From: Candidatus Baltobacteraceae bacterium
GTDB taxonomy: Bacteria; Vulcanimicrobiota; Vulcanimicrobiia; Vulcanimicrobiales; Vulcanimicrobiaceae
Assembly: GCA_035502855.1 (NCBI GenBank)
Contig: DATJTX010000039.1
Coordinates: 1 to 64,000 of the forward strand
Reading direction: 5' to 3'
Length of the DNA stretch: 64,000 nt
Positions 1-9,000 of this stretch are shown piece after piece. The notes under the pieces were generated by a model that saw only the letters and a program-made list of their open reading frames with translations, did no database searches and was not told the DNA's origin. The first letter of the stretch is position 1, and every line of letters begins with the position of its first letter. The position numbers were made by a program, and so were the translations under genes.

Positions 1-1
1 C

Positions 2-346
2 CCCGCAGATGTGGCGACTATTTGCGTGCTACCGCCCCACGGGTCTGTTACCTGCAACTTGCCTCCGGATCAGATTCAGGATCCTAAGGAGCGTGCAAAA
101 TACGCGGCTGCATTACAGGCGAACGCATTGAAGCTCCAGCAGGCATATCATTTTCATGATGTTTCTGTTCTTGATTTGCTGGCGATGGGGGCCCTTCAGA
201 TGCACCTGAAAGGCTTTGCTGCGGCGGGCGCACCGTCGGATTACGCAGCGCTTGACGCCATTTTCCGCCAAGCGGGCATTAGCAAGACTAGAATGGCGAA
301 GATCGATGCGATGCTGGCGGCTCCAGCACCCAAAACGAATCCCTAG
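2..346 (+). CDS. hypothetical protein, possibly 5'-partial
   Basis: The reading frame is open to the left edge of the window, so the gene may start outside it; the first candidate start inside is the GTG at 11, which gives 111 residues. I do not recognise the family. The C-terminal half (about residues 45-105) looks like a compact helical domain, ending in an Ala/Pro-rich tail with a KTNP terminus. There are no membrane segments, no signal peptide and no catalytic motif that I can name. About 180 bases follow before the next gene remnant, and nothing nearby explains the role. Its existence as a gene rests on an open frame with ordinary codon usage for this window. Confidence 0.5.
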   Translation, partial: PADVATICVLPPHGSVTCNLPPDQIQDPKERAKYAAALQANALKLQQAYHFHDVSVLDLLAMGALQMHLKGFAAAGAPSDYAALDAIFRQAGISKTRMAKIDAMLAAPAPKTNP

Positions 347-529
347 TCACTGACGCCGGGCACGAGCCACCCGCATTCGCCGCACTGACGTACTCCCTCT
401 TGAACTCAGCGTTCGGGGTCAGCGCTCCGGAGCGTGCCTTAGAGGATGGGGTCCGAAAACGGCGAGCCTGCGCACACGCAAGGCGTTACGATCATCGAAA
501 GCAGCATTGCGTGTTTCAAGGAGAATATG

Positions 530-923
530 ATGACGACAACGGTGCGGGAGACGGCCGGCTTCGTCGAGGCGCTGGTCGCTCGCGGTGCAGCTCGTGTGGG
601 CCATTCCACGGCGCTCGCAGCGGAGGGCGGGTACACCGAAAGCGGGAAACCGCTACGGCACGACGCTGTGCGTTTGGGATGCGCAGATCGGCGGGTGGCG
701 CGTGACGTGGATCAATCCGGTGAGCGGGGCGCGAACCGAGTTGACGGCGCGTGGCGATCGCGAGCGCATCGTGCAGATCGGACGCCACGCGGACGGGACG
801 CCGGTTCGATGGAACTTCAGCGAGATCACGGAACGCTCGTTTCGGTGGTCGGGCGAGGCACTCGAGACCGACGGAAAGACCTGGCGACTCGAAGTCGAGT
901 TTCGGGGCACCAAGGTCGCATGA
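530..923 (+). pseudogene. decayed DUF-type cytosolic protein (internal deletion plus frameshift)
   Basis: An AAGGAG ribosome site (518-523) precedes ATG 530, and the first about 20 residues (MTTTVRETAGFVEALVARG) read well. The frame then becomes nonsense. From about 597 a different frame carries a conserved-looking C-terminal block: NRYGTTLCVWD, GGWRVTWINPVSG, PVRWNFSEIT and WRLEVEF, ending at TGA 921-923. From memory this matches the end of a widespread uncharacterised family of about 150-170 residues whose members join such an N-terminus and C-terminus through a middle section that is absent here. I read it as one gene that lost roughly 50-60 codons near base 590 together with a frame change. 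It overlaps the next remnant by ATGA, as intact operon partners would. Confidence 0.6.
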
Positions 924-1224
924 ACGCAACGCGCGAGCTCGTCTTCAGCAGCGCGCATGTGCCAAGCCCAATCGGACCGCTGATCATCGTGACCGACGAC
1001 AACGGCCGCCTGCGCGCACTCGACTGGGTGGATCACGAAGCACGCATGCGCGATCTGCTGAACGTGCAGTACGGCTGCTCCGGCGCATCCCAAGCGGCCG
1101 TACGGTGAGTTATGGTGAGCCGGCGACGCGGCTCGGATATCCGCGTGCCGCCCGCGCAGTAGGCGCAGCGAACGGCGCGAACGGACTGACGCTCTCCGCG
1201 GACCGCGGGCACATCCTGCCGTGA
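920..1224 (+). pseudogene. ogt: remnant of O6-methylguanine-DNA methyltransferase (ogt)
   Basis: The start (ATG 920) encodes an Ogt-like N-terminal domain: PSPIGPLIIVTDD, then LDWVDHEARMRDLL. After about base 1070 the frame ends early at a stop at 1106-1108. A second frame then gives PSGRTVSYGE, RLGYPRAARAVGAANGAN, which is the Ogt helix-turn-helix block. This breaks off in unrelated residues and stops at 1222-1224. The middle linker and, decisively, the PCHRV motif with the methyl-accepting cysteine and everything after it are missing, so no alkyltransferase activity is possible. The remnant abuts an intact Ada-AlkA gene, so it was once part of an alkylation-repair operon. Confidence 0.8.
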
Positions 1225-2663
1225 TGCTCGACTCCGCGGCATGCTACGCCGCGCTGCGCGCACGCGATCTGCGTTTCGACGGGCGCTTTTTCGTCGCCGT
1301 GCGGACCACGCGCGTCTACTGCCGTCCGATTTGCACGGTCAAGACACCCAAGCGCGAGAACTGCGAATTCTACACGAACGCGGCGGCGGCCGAGGCTCGC
1401 GGTCACCGTCCGTGTCTGCGATGCCGGCCTGAACTTGCACCGGGGAGCTCGAGCGTCGACGCGGGTTCGCGGCTGGCGCAGGCAGCGGCGAGCGCAATCG
1501 GCGACGGCGCCCTCGAAGGCGGCAGTCTTGCCGATCTGGCCGCCGCGCTGCGGACGACCGATCGTCACCTGCGGCGCGCGTTCAACGCGCGCTTCGGCGT
1601 CTCGCCGATCGCCTATGCTCAGACGCACCGGCTGCTGCTCGCGAAACGCTTGTTGACCGACACGCAGCTCAGCGTAACGCAGGTCGCGTACGCCAGCGGC
1701 TTCGGAAGTTTGCGGCGCTTCAACGCGCTCTTCAAGCAGCGGTACCGGCTCAATCCCGCAAATCTGCGCGCGCGTGCGCAAACCACCTCTCTCGATTCGC
1801 AATTCGACGCAATGGCGTTCACACTCGCCTTTCGACCGCCGTACGACTGGCCGTCGCTCCTCGCGTTCCTAGGCGCGCGTACGATTTGCGGCGTGGAGGA
1901 AGTCGGCGAGGGTGTTTACCGGCGCGCGTTGCGCGTCGAGCGCGGAAGGGCAGTCTCTTCAGGCTGGATCGAAGTAAGCTTTGCCGAGGGCGCACCGGCG
2001 CTGCGCGTGCTCGTGTCGGGTTCGTTGCTCAGCGTGATCTCATCCGTGTTGGCGCGTGTCGAGCACGTCATGGATCTCGCCGCCGATCCGCAAGAGATCG
2101 CCGCGGTGCTCGGTCCGATCGCGGCGCGGCGTCCGGGATTGCGCGTGCCCGGCGCATTCGACGGCTTCGAGGTCGCCGTGCGCGCGGTGATCGGACAACA
2201 AATCTCGGTCAAGGGCGCGCGCACGATTGCCGGGCGCTTCGCCGAGGCCTTCGGCACGCAGATCGCGACGCCGTTCGCCGGCGTGTCGACGCTCTTTCCT
2301 CGCGCGAGGGACGTCGCCGACGTTAATCCGGATCGGATCGCCGCGCTCGGAATCATCGGCGCGCGTGCGCGGACGATCGTCTCGCTCGCTCGTGCCATCG
2401 CGCGCGGCGAGCTCGACCTGCATCCGCGTTCCGACGTGCCTGCGACTCTTCGTGCGCTGCAGGCGATCCCCGGCATTGGCGAGTGGACGGCGCAATACAT
2501 CGTGATGCGCGCCGTCGGTTGGCCCGATGCCTTTCCGCACAGCGATCTCGGCTTGCGAAAAGCGTTACACGAGAACGATCCCAAGCGAGTGCTCATGGCA
2601 GGCGAAGCCTGGCGGCCGTGGCGCGCCTACGCCACAATGCACCTTTGGCATCGGCTTGGATAA
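1224..2663 (+). CDS. Ada-AlkA fusion: methyl-sensing regulator and 3-methyladenine DNA glycosylase
   Basis: A 479-residue three-part protein. Residues 1-80 are the Ada metal-binding domain with four cysteines at 33, 37, 64 and 67, the same 4-27-3 spacing as in E. coli Ada, where the first Cys takes the methyl group from phosphotriesters. Residues about 85-185 are an AraC-type double helix-turn-helix (LADLAAALRTTDRHLRRAF; VTQVAYASGFGSLRRFN). The rest is an AlkA N-domain and an HhH-GPD glycosylase with AIPGIGEWTAQYIVMRA and the catalytic Asp in HSDLGL. It should remove alkylated purines and also activate repair genes once methylated. ATG 1224 is chosen; GTG 1221 is equally possible. The direct-reversal partner upstream is a pseudogene. 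Confidence 0.95.
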   Translation: MLDSAACYAALRARDLRFDGRFFVAVRTTRVYCRPICTVKTPKRENCEFYTNAAAAEARGHRPCLRCRPELAPGSSSVDAGSRLAQAAASAIGDGALEGGSLADLAAALRTTDRHLRRAFNARFGVSPIAYAQTHRLLLAKRLLTDTQLSVTQVAYASGFGSLRRFNALFKQRYRLNPANLRARAQTTSLDSQFDAMAFTLAFRPPYDWPSLLAFLGARTICGVEEVGEGVYRRALRVERGRAVSSGWIEVSFAEGAPALRVLVSGSLLSVISSVLARVEHVMDLAADPQEIAAVLGPIAARRPGLRVPGAFDGFEVAVRAVIGQQISVKGARTIAGRFAEAFGTQIATPFAGVSTLFPRARDVADVNPDRIAALGIIGARARTIVSLARAIARGELDLHPRSDVPATLRALQAIPGIGEWTAQYIVMRAVGWPDAFPHSDLGLRKALHENDPKRVLMAGEAWRPWRAYATMHLWHRLG

Positions 2664-2705
2664 CAACAACGATGCGTCTTCGTCGCGATGCCGGTCGCCG
2701 GGTGC

Positions 2706-3620
2706 TTATCGCGGATCGGCAGCGCACGCTGAAGCACGGATCCAGATACGACGTGCCTGATGATCGTATACGAGTCGAAATTTGCCTAAAAGATCGCTTC
2801 CTAGCAGCATCGCGGGCCGGCTGCCGAAATCTCGGCGAAGAACGGGCAGATCGATTACCTCCGCGCGAGCGTCGCGAACGCTGACGTTCGCGAAACGAAC
2901 CGTGCCGATCGGGCCAACTCGCGGCGTCATGCGGTTCGAATTCGCACCGTAGATTGCGGCGCCGTTGTGAAAGTCCGCTGAGCGCGTGTCAATTCCAGCG
3001 GCTCGCGCAAAGGCCGGCGTCATGCGGGTATCGCGCGATCCCGTATCGATCACCGCCGTTCCGGCGTAGCCATTGACCGAAATCGGGATCGAGAGCAGAC
3101 CGCTGCCGTTTACGGTTGCCGCGGATACCGGCGCGCCGTCATCGCCCACGGCTCGAGCGGACTCGACCGGCTTGGCGTAGACGTCGACTTTGCCGCACGG
3201 AAAATCGAACGCAATGATCGCACCGTCCATATAGTCCGTGCCGAGCACGCCCGCTTCGCGCCCGGCGTCGTGCCGGTCGGGAAGGCCGTATACCGTGACG
3301 TGCTCGATGTGACGATCGCTCATCGCCAAGTCGTCGATCTTGTAGAGGGGAACGTCTGCCGTACCCGTCTGTCCCGATAGACTCCCGGCTGCGCCCGCGA
3401 CCGTTTTCAATTTCGCAAAGCGGGCGAACCATTGATAAACGGCAGAACCGTCGGCGCCGGTATCGAGAATGAATGGATACGGTCCTCGTCCGTTGACAAA
3501 TACCGGCACGGTCTGATGACCGTCGGGCGATGGAGTGAGAGCTACCTGCGCATCCACGACAGTCCTCGCGACGAAGACAACGAGAAAGACGGCGCACAGT
3601 GCGAGAACACGGCGGAGCAT
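2706..3620 (-). CDS. secreted retropepsin-like aspartic protease with two active-site repeats
   Basis: 304 residues. An N-terminal signal peptide (LRRVLALCAVFLVVFVA) is followed by two retropepsin-type halves. The first has PFILDTGADGS and the second AVIDTGSRDT, each the DTG/DTGS catalytic loop, so one chain could form the whole two-aspartate site that viral proteases build from a dimer. Each half ends with a hydrophobic-Gly motif (GVLGTDYMD; MLLGSDLLGKF). The protein should act outside the cytoplasm; the substrate is unknown. ATG 3620 has a GAGG ribosome site eight bases upstream; the TTG two codons earlier is less likely. It converges on the Ada-AlkA gene and has its own good promoter. Confidence 0.85.
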   Translation of the reverse strand: MLRRVLALCAVFLVVFVARTVVDAQVALTPSPDGHQTVPVFVNGRGPYPFILDTGADGSAVYQWFARFAKLKTVAGAAGSLSGQTGTADVPLYKIDDLAMSDRHIEHVTVYGLPDRHDAGREAGVLGTDYMDGAIIAFDFPCGKVDVYAKPVESARAVGDDGAPVSAATVNGSGLLSIPISVNGYAGTAVIDTGSRDTRMTPAFARAAGIDTRSADFHNGAAIYGANSNRMTPRVGPIGTVRFANVSVRDARAEVIDLPVLRRDFGSRPAMLLGSDLLGKFRLVYDHQARRIWIRASACAADPR

Positions 3621-3663
3621 ACACAATCCTCTGTTTTGGGTTGCAACTAATTCTTTAAGAGTA

Positions 3664-3693
3664 ATGATAGCCGCGTCTCGGCCCGCATGTCAA
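3664..3693 (-). promoter_or_regulatory. sigma70-like promoter of the retropepsin gene
   Basis: Read on the minus strand, TTGACA (3693-3688) is followed by an 18-base spacer and TATCAT (3669-3664), a near-consensus housekeeping promoter. The transcript would start near 3656 and have a leader of about 35 bases before ATG 3620. It sits in the gap behind the upstream membrane-protein gene. Confidence 0.7.
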
Positions 3694-3711
3694 GGGTCCA
3701 GTCCGCGATGA

Positions 3712-4374
3712 TCAGCGTGCCATAGCGATCGTACGCTGCGCAGAAGCCGCTCGAACAAAGATCATGATGTGACCGATCATGAACGTCGGGACCAGAGCTA
3801 ACGGGATCAGCGACCACGGTAGCGCCGAGATCGCTGCGGAGCCGGCACCGGCGTGGAACACCTGCAGCGGAAACCCGTTGGCGGACGTAACGCCGAGCGC
3901 TACCGCAACCAAGAGGTCGAGCAGCCCCCACGCGTTCCACGCCAGCACGCGCGGGTCATTCGCGTTCTCCCCTCTCATGCTCAACGCGACCGGAAGAGCG
4001 AACGCACCGGCAACCATATCGCCGATGCCGGCGAAATATGGAAACGGGCCGCCGAGTGCTCCGGCAAAGGCAAGCAGCACGAACTCTACACCGAGAATGC
4101 GGATGACGTTGAGCGCAACGAATGTCCGCGACGCTACGCCGCGCCATACAAACGGTGCAGCGATCAGACTTGCGGCAAACAGCGCGACGAAGACCCGGAA
4201 GTCTTTTGCGTCGCCGTTCGCGGTGAGGGCTGCGATCAGCCCGATCCACCCGCCGGCCACCGCCGCGAACACGGCGCGATTCCAGAGAGGGGCAGGACGA
4301 TTGCCGATGGTTGCGGCTACGATCGCGGCGAGCGAGGCGCCGGCGGTAACGGCTCCGAACGTGTCTAGCATCAT
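3712..4374 (-). CDS. multi-pass membrane protein under divergent HxlR control
   Basis: 220 residues, almost all hydrophobic, with about six or seven predicted transmembrane helices. Recognisable stretches are PLWNRAVFAAVAGGWIGLIAA, ILGVEFVLLAFAGALGGPFPY, LAWNAWGLLDLLVAVALGV and LIPLALVPTFMIGHIMIFV. I know this only as an uncharacterised bacterial membrane family and assign no function. Two ATGs lie in tandem (4374 and 4371). The -10 box of its promoter ends eight bases before ATG 4374, so the message would be leaderless. It is transcribed away from an HxlR regulator through a 55-bp gap that holds an operator, so it is very likely that regulator's target. Confidence 0.75.
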   Translation of the reverse strand: MMLDTFGAVTAGASLAAIVAATIGNRPAPLWNRAVFAAVAGGWIGLIAALTANGDAKDFRVFVALFAASLIAAPFVWRGVASRTFVALNVIRILGVEFVLLAFAGALGGPFPYFAGIGDMVAGAFALPVALSMRGENANDPRVLAWNAWGLLDLLVAVALGVTSANGFPLQVFHAGAGSAAISALPWSLIPLALVPTFMIGHIMIFVRAASAQRTIAMAR

Positions 4375-4381
4375 GCAAGTG

Positions 4382-4422
4382 ACTATACTGCGTTGACTTG
4401 CGTGATGCAAGTAGCTACACTG
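4382..4422. promoter_or_regulatory. overlapping divergent promoters with a palindromic HxlR operator
   Basis: Plus strand: TTGACT (4393-4398), 17 bases, TACACT (4416-4421), start codon at 4430. Minus strand: TTGCAT, 17 bases, TATAGT (4387-4382), start codon at 4374. In the shared spacer lies a perfect dyad, ACTTGC-GTGAT-GCAAGT (4396-4412). A direct repeat of ATGCAAGT plus a similar tail occurs at 4373-4390 and 4405-4422, 32 bp apart, or about three helical turns. A dimeric winged-helix repressor bound here would block both promoters. Confidence 0.75.
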
Positions 4423-4429
4423 AAATTCG

Positions 4430-4882
4430 ATGCAACACGCCAATCTCTCGGCACAGATCCCGTGTCCCATCGCTCGCTCGCTCGAAATCGTCGGGGAGTG
4501 GTGGACGCTGCTCATTGTCCGCGATGCGTTGCTCGGCGCGCGCCGCTTCGATGAATTCAAGGCGACGGGGATCGCCGATAACATTTTGGCCGCGCGCCTC
4601 AAGAAGCTCGTCGCCGAGGGTGTCCTCAAGAAGCGCGCCTATCAGCAGCACCCGGTGCGCTACGACTATGCGCTAACGATGAAAGGCCGTGCGCTTGCGC
4701 CGGTCGTGATAGCCCTGCGCACGTGGGGGAAGCGATTCACGAAGGGCCCCGATTCGAGCGGTGTGACGCACTCCGCATGCGGGCACGAATTGACGGCGGC
4801 GTTGTATTGCGCGGAATGCTCGCGGGTTGCGCTCGGTGACGATGTACGCGCCGTACCCGCACGATCGGAACGAGCGAGCTAG
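4430..4882 (+). CDS. HxlR-family winged-helix transcriptional regulator
   Basis: 150 residues. The HxlR core is clear: CPIARSLEIVGEWWTLLIVRDAL, then GARRFDEFKATGIADNILAARLKKLVAEGVL, and a wing with HPVRYDYALTMKGRAL. The single conserved N-terminal cysteine (about residue 12) is the residue that senses thiol-reactive or redox signals in several family members. The C-terminal about 45 residues add CGHELTAALYCAEC, four-cysteine/histidine spacing that could bind a metal, which is less usual. The stop codon overlaps the next gene's GTG by one base, so it forms an operon with the MFS transporter. The operator just upstream predicts autoregulation and control of the divergent membrane protein. Confidence 0.92.
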   Translation: MQHANLSAQIPCPIARSLEIVGEWWTLLIVRDALLGARRFDEFKATGIADNILAARLKKLVAEGVLKKRAYQQHPVRYDYALTMKGRALAPVVIALRTWGKRFTKGPDSSGVTHSACGHELTAALYCAECSRVALGDDVRAVPARSERAS

Positions 4883-6042
4883 TGTCGCTCCGTGGGGGAC
4901 CCCGCGTGCTCGTCTTCTGGTCGAGCGCGGTGTTCGCGTTGCAGATCGGGGTCGCTCGACTCGGATACGGCCTTGCGCTGCCTGCGATCCGGACGGCGCT
5001 TCACGGCGATTACACGCTCTACGGAACGATCAACGCGGCGAGTCTGGGTGGCTATCTAGCCGGTGCGCTGATCGCGCCGCTGGTGATCCGGCACATACGC
5101 CAGGCGGTGCTATGGAGCGGCGTCATCGCCGGTGCGGCGCTCGTCGTCTCGGGATTCGCCGGTGATTCGCTCGTCTTCGGCGCGGCACGCACGCTCTTCG
5201 GATTTGCCAGCGGCGTCTGCCTCGTCGCCGCGGCAGTTCAAACGCTCGAATCCGTCGAGGCGTCAAAACGCGGCGGTGCAAGTGCGGTCATGTGGGGCGG
5301 CATCGGCATCGGAATGGTTCTCTCGGCGTTCGGCGCCGATTGGCTCCTTCGCGGACTCGATTGGCGTATCGCTTCGTTCGGTACCGGCGTGGTGACGGCA
5401 CTGATCGGCATCGGTTACGGCGCTGCGGCCCGCCGATTGCCCGCGAGCGCGCCCACGACACCGGTCGCTGCGCACCGATCGCTGTCACTGCGGCAGTTCG
5501 GATTTCTGAGCCTCGCGTATTTTTCGTTCGGCTTTGCGTACATCGCCTACGCGACGTTCATCGTCGCATCGATCGATGGGCGGCTCGGCGTTCGCGGCGG
5601 CCAAGCGACGATCGAGTTCCTGTGGGGCTTGTACGGGATCGCAAGCGTCATCGGTACGATGTCGATCGGACGCATTCTGCACCGTCCGATCGGACGCGGC
5701 GCCATGATCTTTGCCGCACTTGCCGGCGCTACCGGATGCGCGCTGGCGTCCCTCGCGCCGGGGGCCGCCGTTCCGAGCGCATTCCTCGTGGGTCTGGGTC
5801 TGACCGCGACGCCGGCTGCCGCAACGGCGTTCGCGCGCGCCCGCAGTACACCATCCACGGCAGCGGTGGCGATCGCCGCGGTCACCGTCGCGGTCGGCAT
5901 CGGGCAATTGATCGGTCCGGTCGCAGCGGGCGTTGCGGCCGATCGCTTCGGCCTCAATTCGGTGGTGCTGGTGGCCTGTGCGGTCTATTCGCTCGGCGTA
6001 CTATTCTCCGCCCTCGACGCCGCCATCGCTCTTAGGCACTGA
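4882..6042 (+). CDS. MFS transporter, YbfB/YjiJ-like
   Basis: 386 residues with twelve hydrophobic segments. The N-terminus (FALQIGVARLGYGLALPAIR) and the second helix pair (LGGYLAGALIAPLVIRH) resemble the YbfB/YjiJ branch of the major facilitator superfamily, proteins usually treated as exporters of unknown substrate. It starts at GTG 4882, overlapping the HxlR stop by one base. The natural reading is a small efflux operon controlled by its own HxlR sensor. The stop codon lies in a short tandem duplication shared with the convergent helicase gene. Confidence 0.88.
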   Translation: MSLRGGPRVLVFWSSAVFALQIGVARLGYGLALPAIRTALHGDYTLYGTINAASLGGYLAGALIAPLVIRHIRQAVLWSGVIAGAALVVSGFAGDSLVFGAARTLFGFASGVCLVAAAVQTLESVEASKRGGASAVMWGGIGIGMVLSAFGADWLLRGLDWRIASFGTGVVTALIGIGYGAAARRLPASAPTTPVAAHRSLSLRQFGFLSLAYFSFGFAYIAYATFIVASIDGRLGVRGGQATIEFLWGLYGIASVIGTMSIGRILHRPIGRGAMIFAALAGATGCALASLAPGAAVPSAFLVGLGLTATPAAATAFARARSTPSTAAVAIAAVTVAVGIGQLIGPVAAGVAADRFGLNSVVLVACAVYSLGVLFSALDAAIALRH

Positions 6043-6058
6043 TCTCTTAGGCACTGAT
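6029..6058. repeat. 15-bp tandem duplication across two convergent stop codons
   Basis: CTCTTAGGCACTGAT is repeated exactly twice, head to tail. The first copy supplies the TGA of the MFS gene (6040-6042) and the second supplies the TAA of the minus-strand helicase gene (6049-6047). Each unit contains both stops, so deletion of one copy would still terminate both genes, with four bases of overlap. Confidence 0.85.
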
Positions 6059-9000
6059 CTCGGCGGATGCGGCGACCGGGCTTCGCGAGCCCGGAAGAAT
6101 GATACCGGTGAGGTGAAGCGGATCGTACGCGCTGACCACCATCAACTCGGCGTCGTCGCCGCTTCGGCGAGATGCGCGAAGCGCATCGATTGCTTCCGGA
6201 AGCGCAAACTGCTCGCCCACGAATCCGTGGACGAAACGGCCGCCGCGAATCTCACCGCGCGCTTCCATACGGCGCAGTGCGACGAGAAGGTCGCGCCAGC
6301 GGGGCGCTAGCGTTTCACGCGCAACTACATCGCGGAAGAGCACACCCCATCGCTCGAGTAGCCGTCGCGCGAACCACTCGGGATCGATCCCTGCGGTCGC
6401 CGAATCGAGCAGCGTCCACCGTCCGCTCGACGACCGCGGACGAGCGCGCAGACCCTTTTCACCCAGACGGCGCTTCGCATCGATCAGCGAACGGAGCGCA
6501 TCGAAACCATCCGCGGTTACGAGCCCGGCCGCGACCAGCTGCCAGAGTGCATCCTCGACCTCGCTGGCCAGACGCTTCGAGCCGCGAACGATATCGCTGA
6601 AAAACGGCGCACCGCGGCGGCGTATTTCAGCAAGCACGTCGAGGGCCGCATGCGAAAGGCCGGCGGTACGGTACTCACCGCGTGCGATCAACGCTTCGGC
6701 GTTTTCGCGGGTAAAGACCGAAATCGGTGCGAGCTTGGTCGGTCGTACGCGGCGGCTTCGTTCGTCGTTCGGTTCGAGTGCGGGATGCGCTGAGAGCCGT
6801 CCCCACATCACCTCACCGGAATAGCACAACTGATCCAGATACTCGCGACGGTATCCGGCAATACGGGAGGGCAGAATCTGCGCCTCCCATGCCGCAGCGG
6901 GAATTTCGTAGCCTTCCAGCTGCCGAATGACCGCGAGCGTTCCATCGATGCCGTGGAGGCGAGAGCCGGGCGCGACGTGCTGCCATCGATGCAAGAAGCG
7001 AACGTACTGGATCGAGGAAACGGGCTCGATCTCGCGCCGCAGCGTGCCGATCGTACGGCGATGGATTCGCGCGAGCACGCGGCGGTTACACCATTCTTCC
7101 GCTTCTCCGCCGCGGAAATGGCCCCGCAGGAGCTGGCCCTGCGTTTCGAGCCGGATCAACGCGGCGTCGATCGTCGCAACCTCGATGCCGAAGCGTTCGG
7201 CCAGTTCGAGGTTCGTCGCCGGGCCGCCCGACTCGAGCCAGCCGCGCAGGATCTCGGCTACGGCGGCCTCACGCGTCTGCGGCACTTCACCGTGCGTGGC
7301 CGCACTAATGTGCGGTTCCAACGTCGCGCCGGGGTATGCGGCGCGTGCAAAATCCAATCGCTCGGCGCTCGTCCAGAACGCGCCCGAGCGCGAGCGTATC
7401 GTCGTCGCGCGCCGCTGCGCGACGAGTTCGTCGTACCACGCGGCCCATTGCGGCACTACAGGCAGCACCACGAGCGTCGCCAAGGCGTCGTGCAATTCGT
7501 CGGCATCGCGCACGACCGGCCAAGACTCCTCGGCGACCTCGGCGATCGCCTCGGCGCTCAAAATCCCGGCGCCGCCGACGTCGTCACGGATGGTGCGCCG
7601 CAGCTGCACGGCACGGGCGCGGCGTTCTTCGAGCGGGGCATCGTCGAGATAGGCAAACGGATTCGCGTTCAAAATTTCGTGGCAGAACGGAGAAGGCTCC
7701 GGCGTATCGATGGCGACCGTGCGTATCGCGCCCGCTTCGAGGCTGCGCAGGATCTCCAGCAGACCGTCCAGGTCCATCGCCTCGTGCAGACAGTTGTCGA
7801 TCGTTTCACGCACCAGCACGTGATCGGGAATACGAATCGGTCCGCTGAGATTCTCGGCGCACGCCGCTTGATCCGGGAAAACGGCCGCCACCAAATCATC
7901 GGCCCGCATCCGTTGTAATTGCGGAGGGACTTTTCGACCGCCTCGCATCCGCAGGATCGCAAGCGCGCGCGTTGCGTTCCAACGCCAGCGTGCGGCAAAC
8001 ATGGGCGCCGGCAACAACGCTTGCGTGAGCACGTATTCGACGCTCGCCGACTTCACGTACTCGAAGATGACCTCGAGCGGAAACGCGTGCTGGTCGGTGA
8101 GCGAGAGCACGATACCGTTGTCGGTCGCTGCGGCTTGGAGTTCCAAATTGAACGAACGGCAAAAGCGCTTGCGCAGCGCCAAGCCCCACGCGCGATTGAT
8201 ACGGGCGCCGAACGGCGTGTGCAGGATGAGCTGCATCCCGCCCCCCTCGTCGAAAAATCGTTCGGCGACGATCGTCCGGTCGGTTGGCACGACGCCGAGA
8301 ATCGCCTTTCCGGCGCGCACGTACGCGATCGCCTGATCCGCTCCCGCCGCGTCGAGCCCGCAGCCGCCGATCAAAAATTCCCGTGCTGCCGCGTCGTCGC
8401 GTTCGTCGATCGCCGAGCGAACCGCCGCGACTTCACGCGAGAGTTCGATCGTGCGGCCGAGGCCTTCGCCATTCCAAAAAGGCACGGTCGGCGGCGCACC
8501 GCTTGCGTCTTCGACCCGCACGACTCCCGGTTCGATGCGGCGGATTCGCCACGACGTGGTTCCCAGCATGAAGATGTCGCCGGCCAAACTCTCGATCGCA
8601 AAATCTTCGTCCAGCGTCCCGACGATATGCCCGTCCGGCTCGACGACCACGTTGTAGTTTGCCGTCTCCGGAATAGCGCCGCCCGATGTGATCGCGGCGA
8701 TGCGAGCGCCGCGCCGCCCGCGCAGCCGGCCGTTGACGCGATCGAAGTGCAGGAACGCTCCGCTGCGTCCGCGCGAGGTCGCAACACCGTCCGCGAGCAT
8801 GTCGATGACGTCGTCGAAATCCTTGCGCGCGAGCGCTCGATACGGGTACGCCGTTCGAACGGTCTGGTATAACTCCGCCACGTCCCACTCTTCGCTCGCG
8901 CAAGCGGCGACGATCTGCTGCGCGAGAATATCGAGCGGTGACGTGGGAATCGTTATCGCATCCATCGCACCCGTGCGTATCGCGCGCACCAGCGCCGCGC

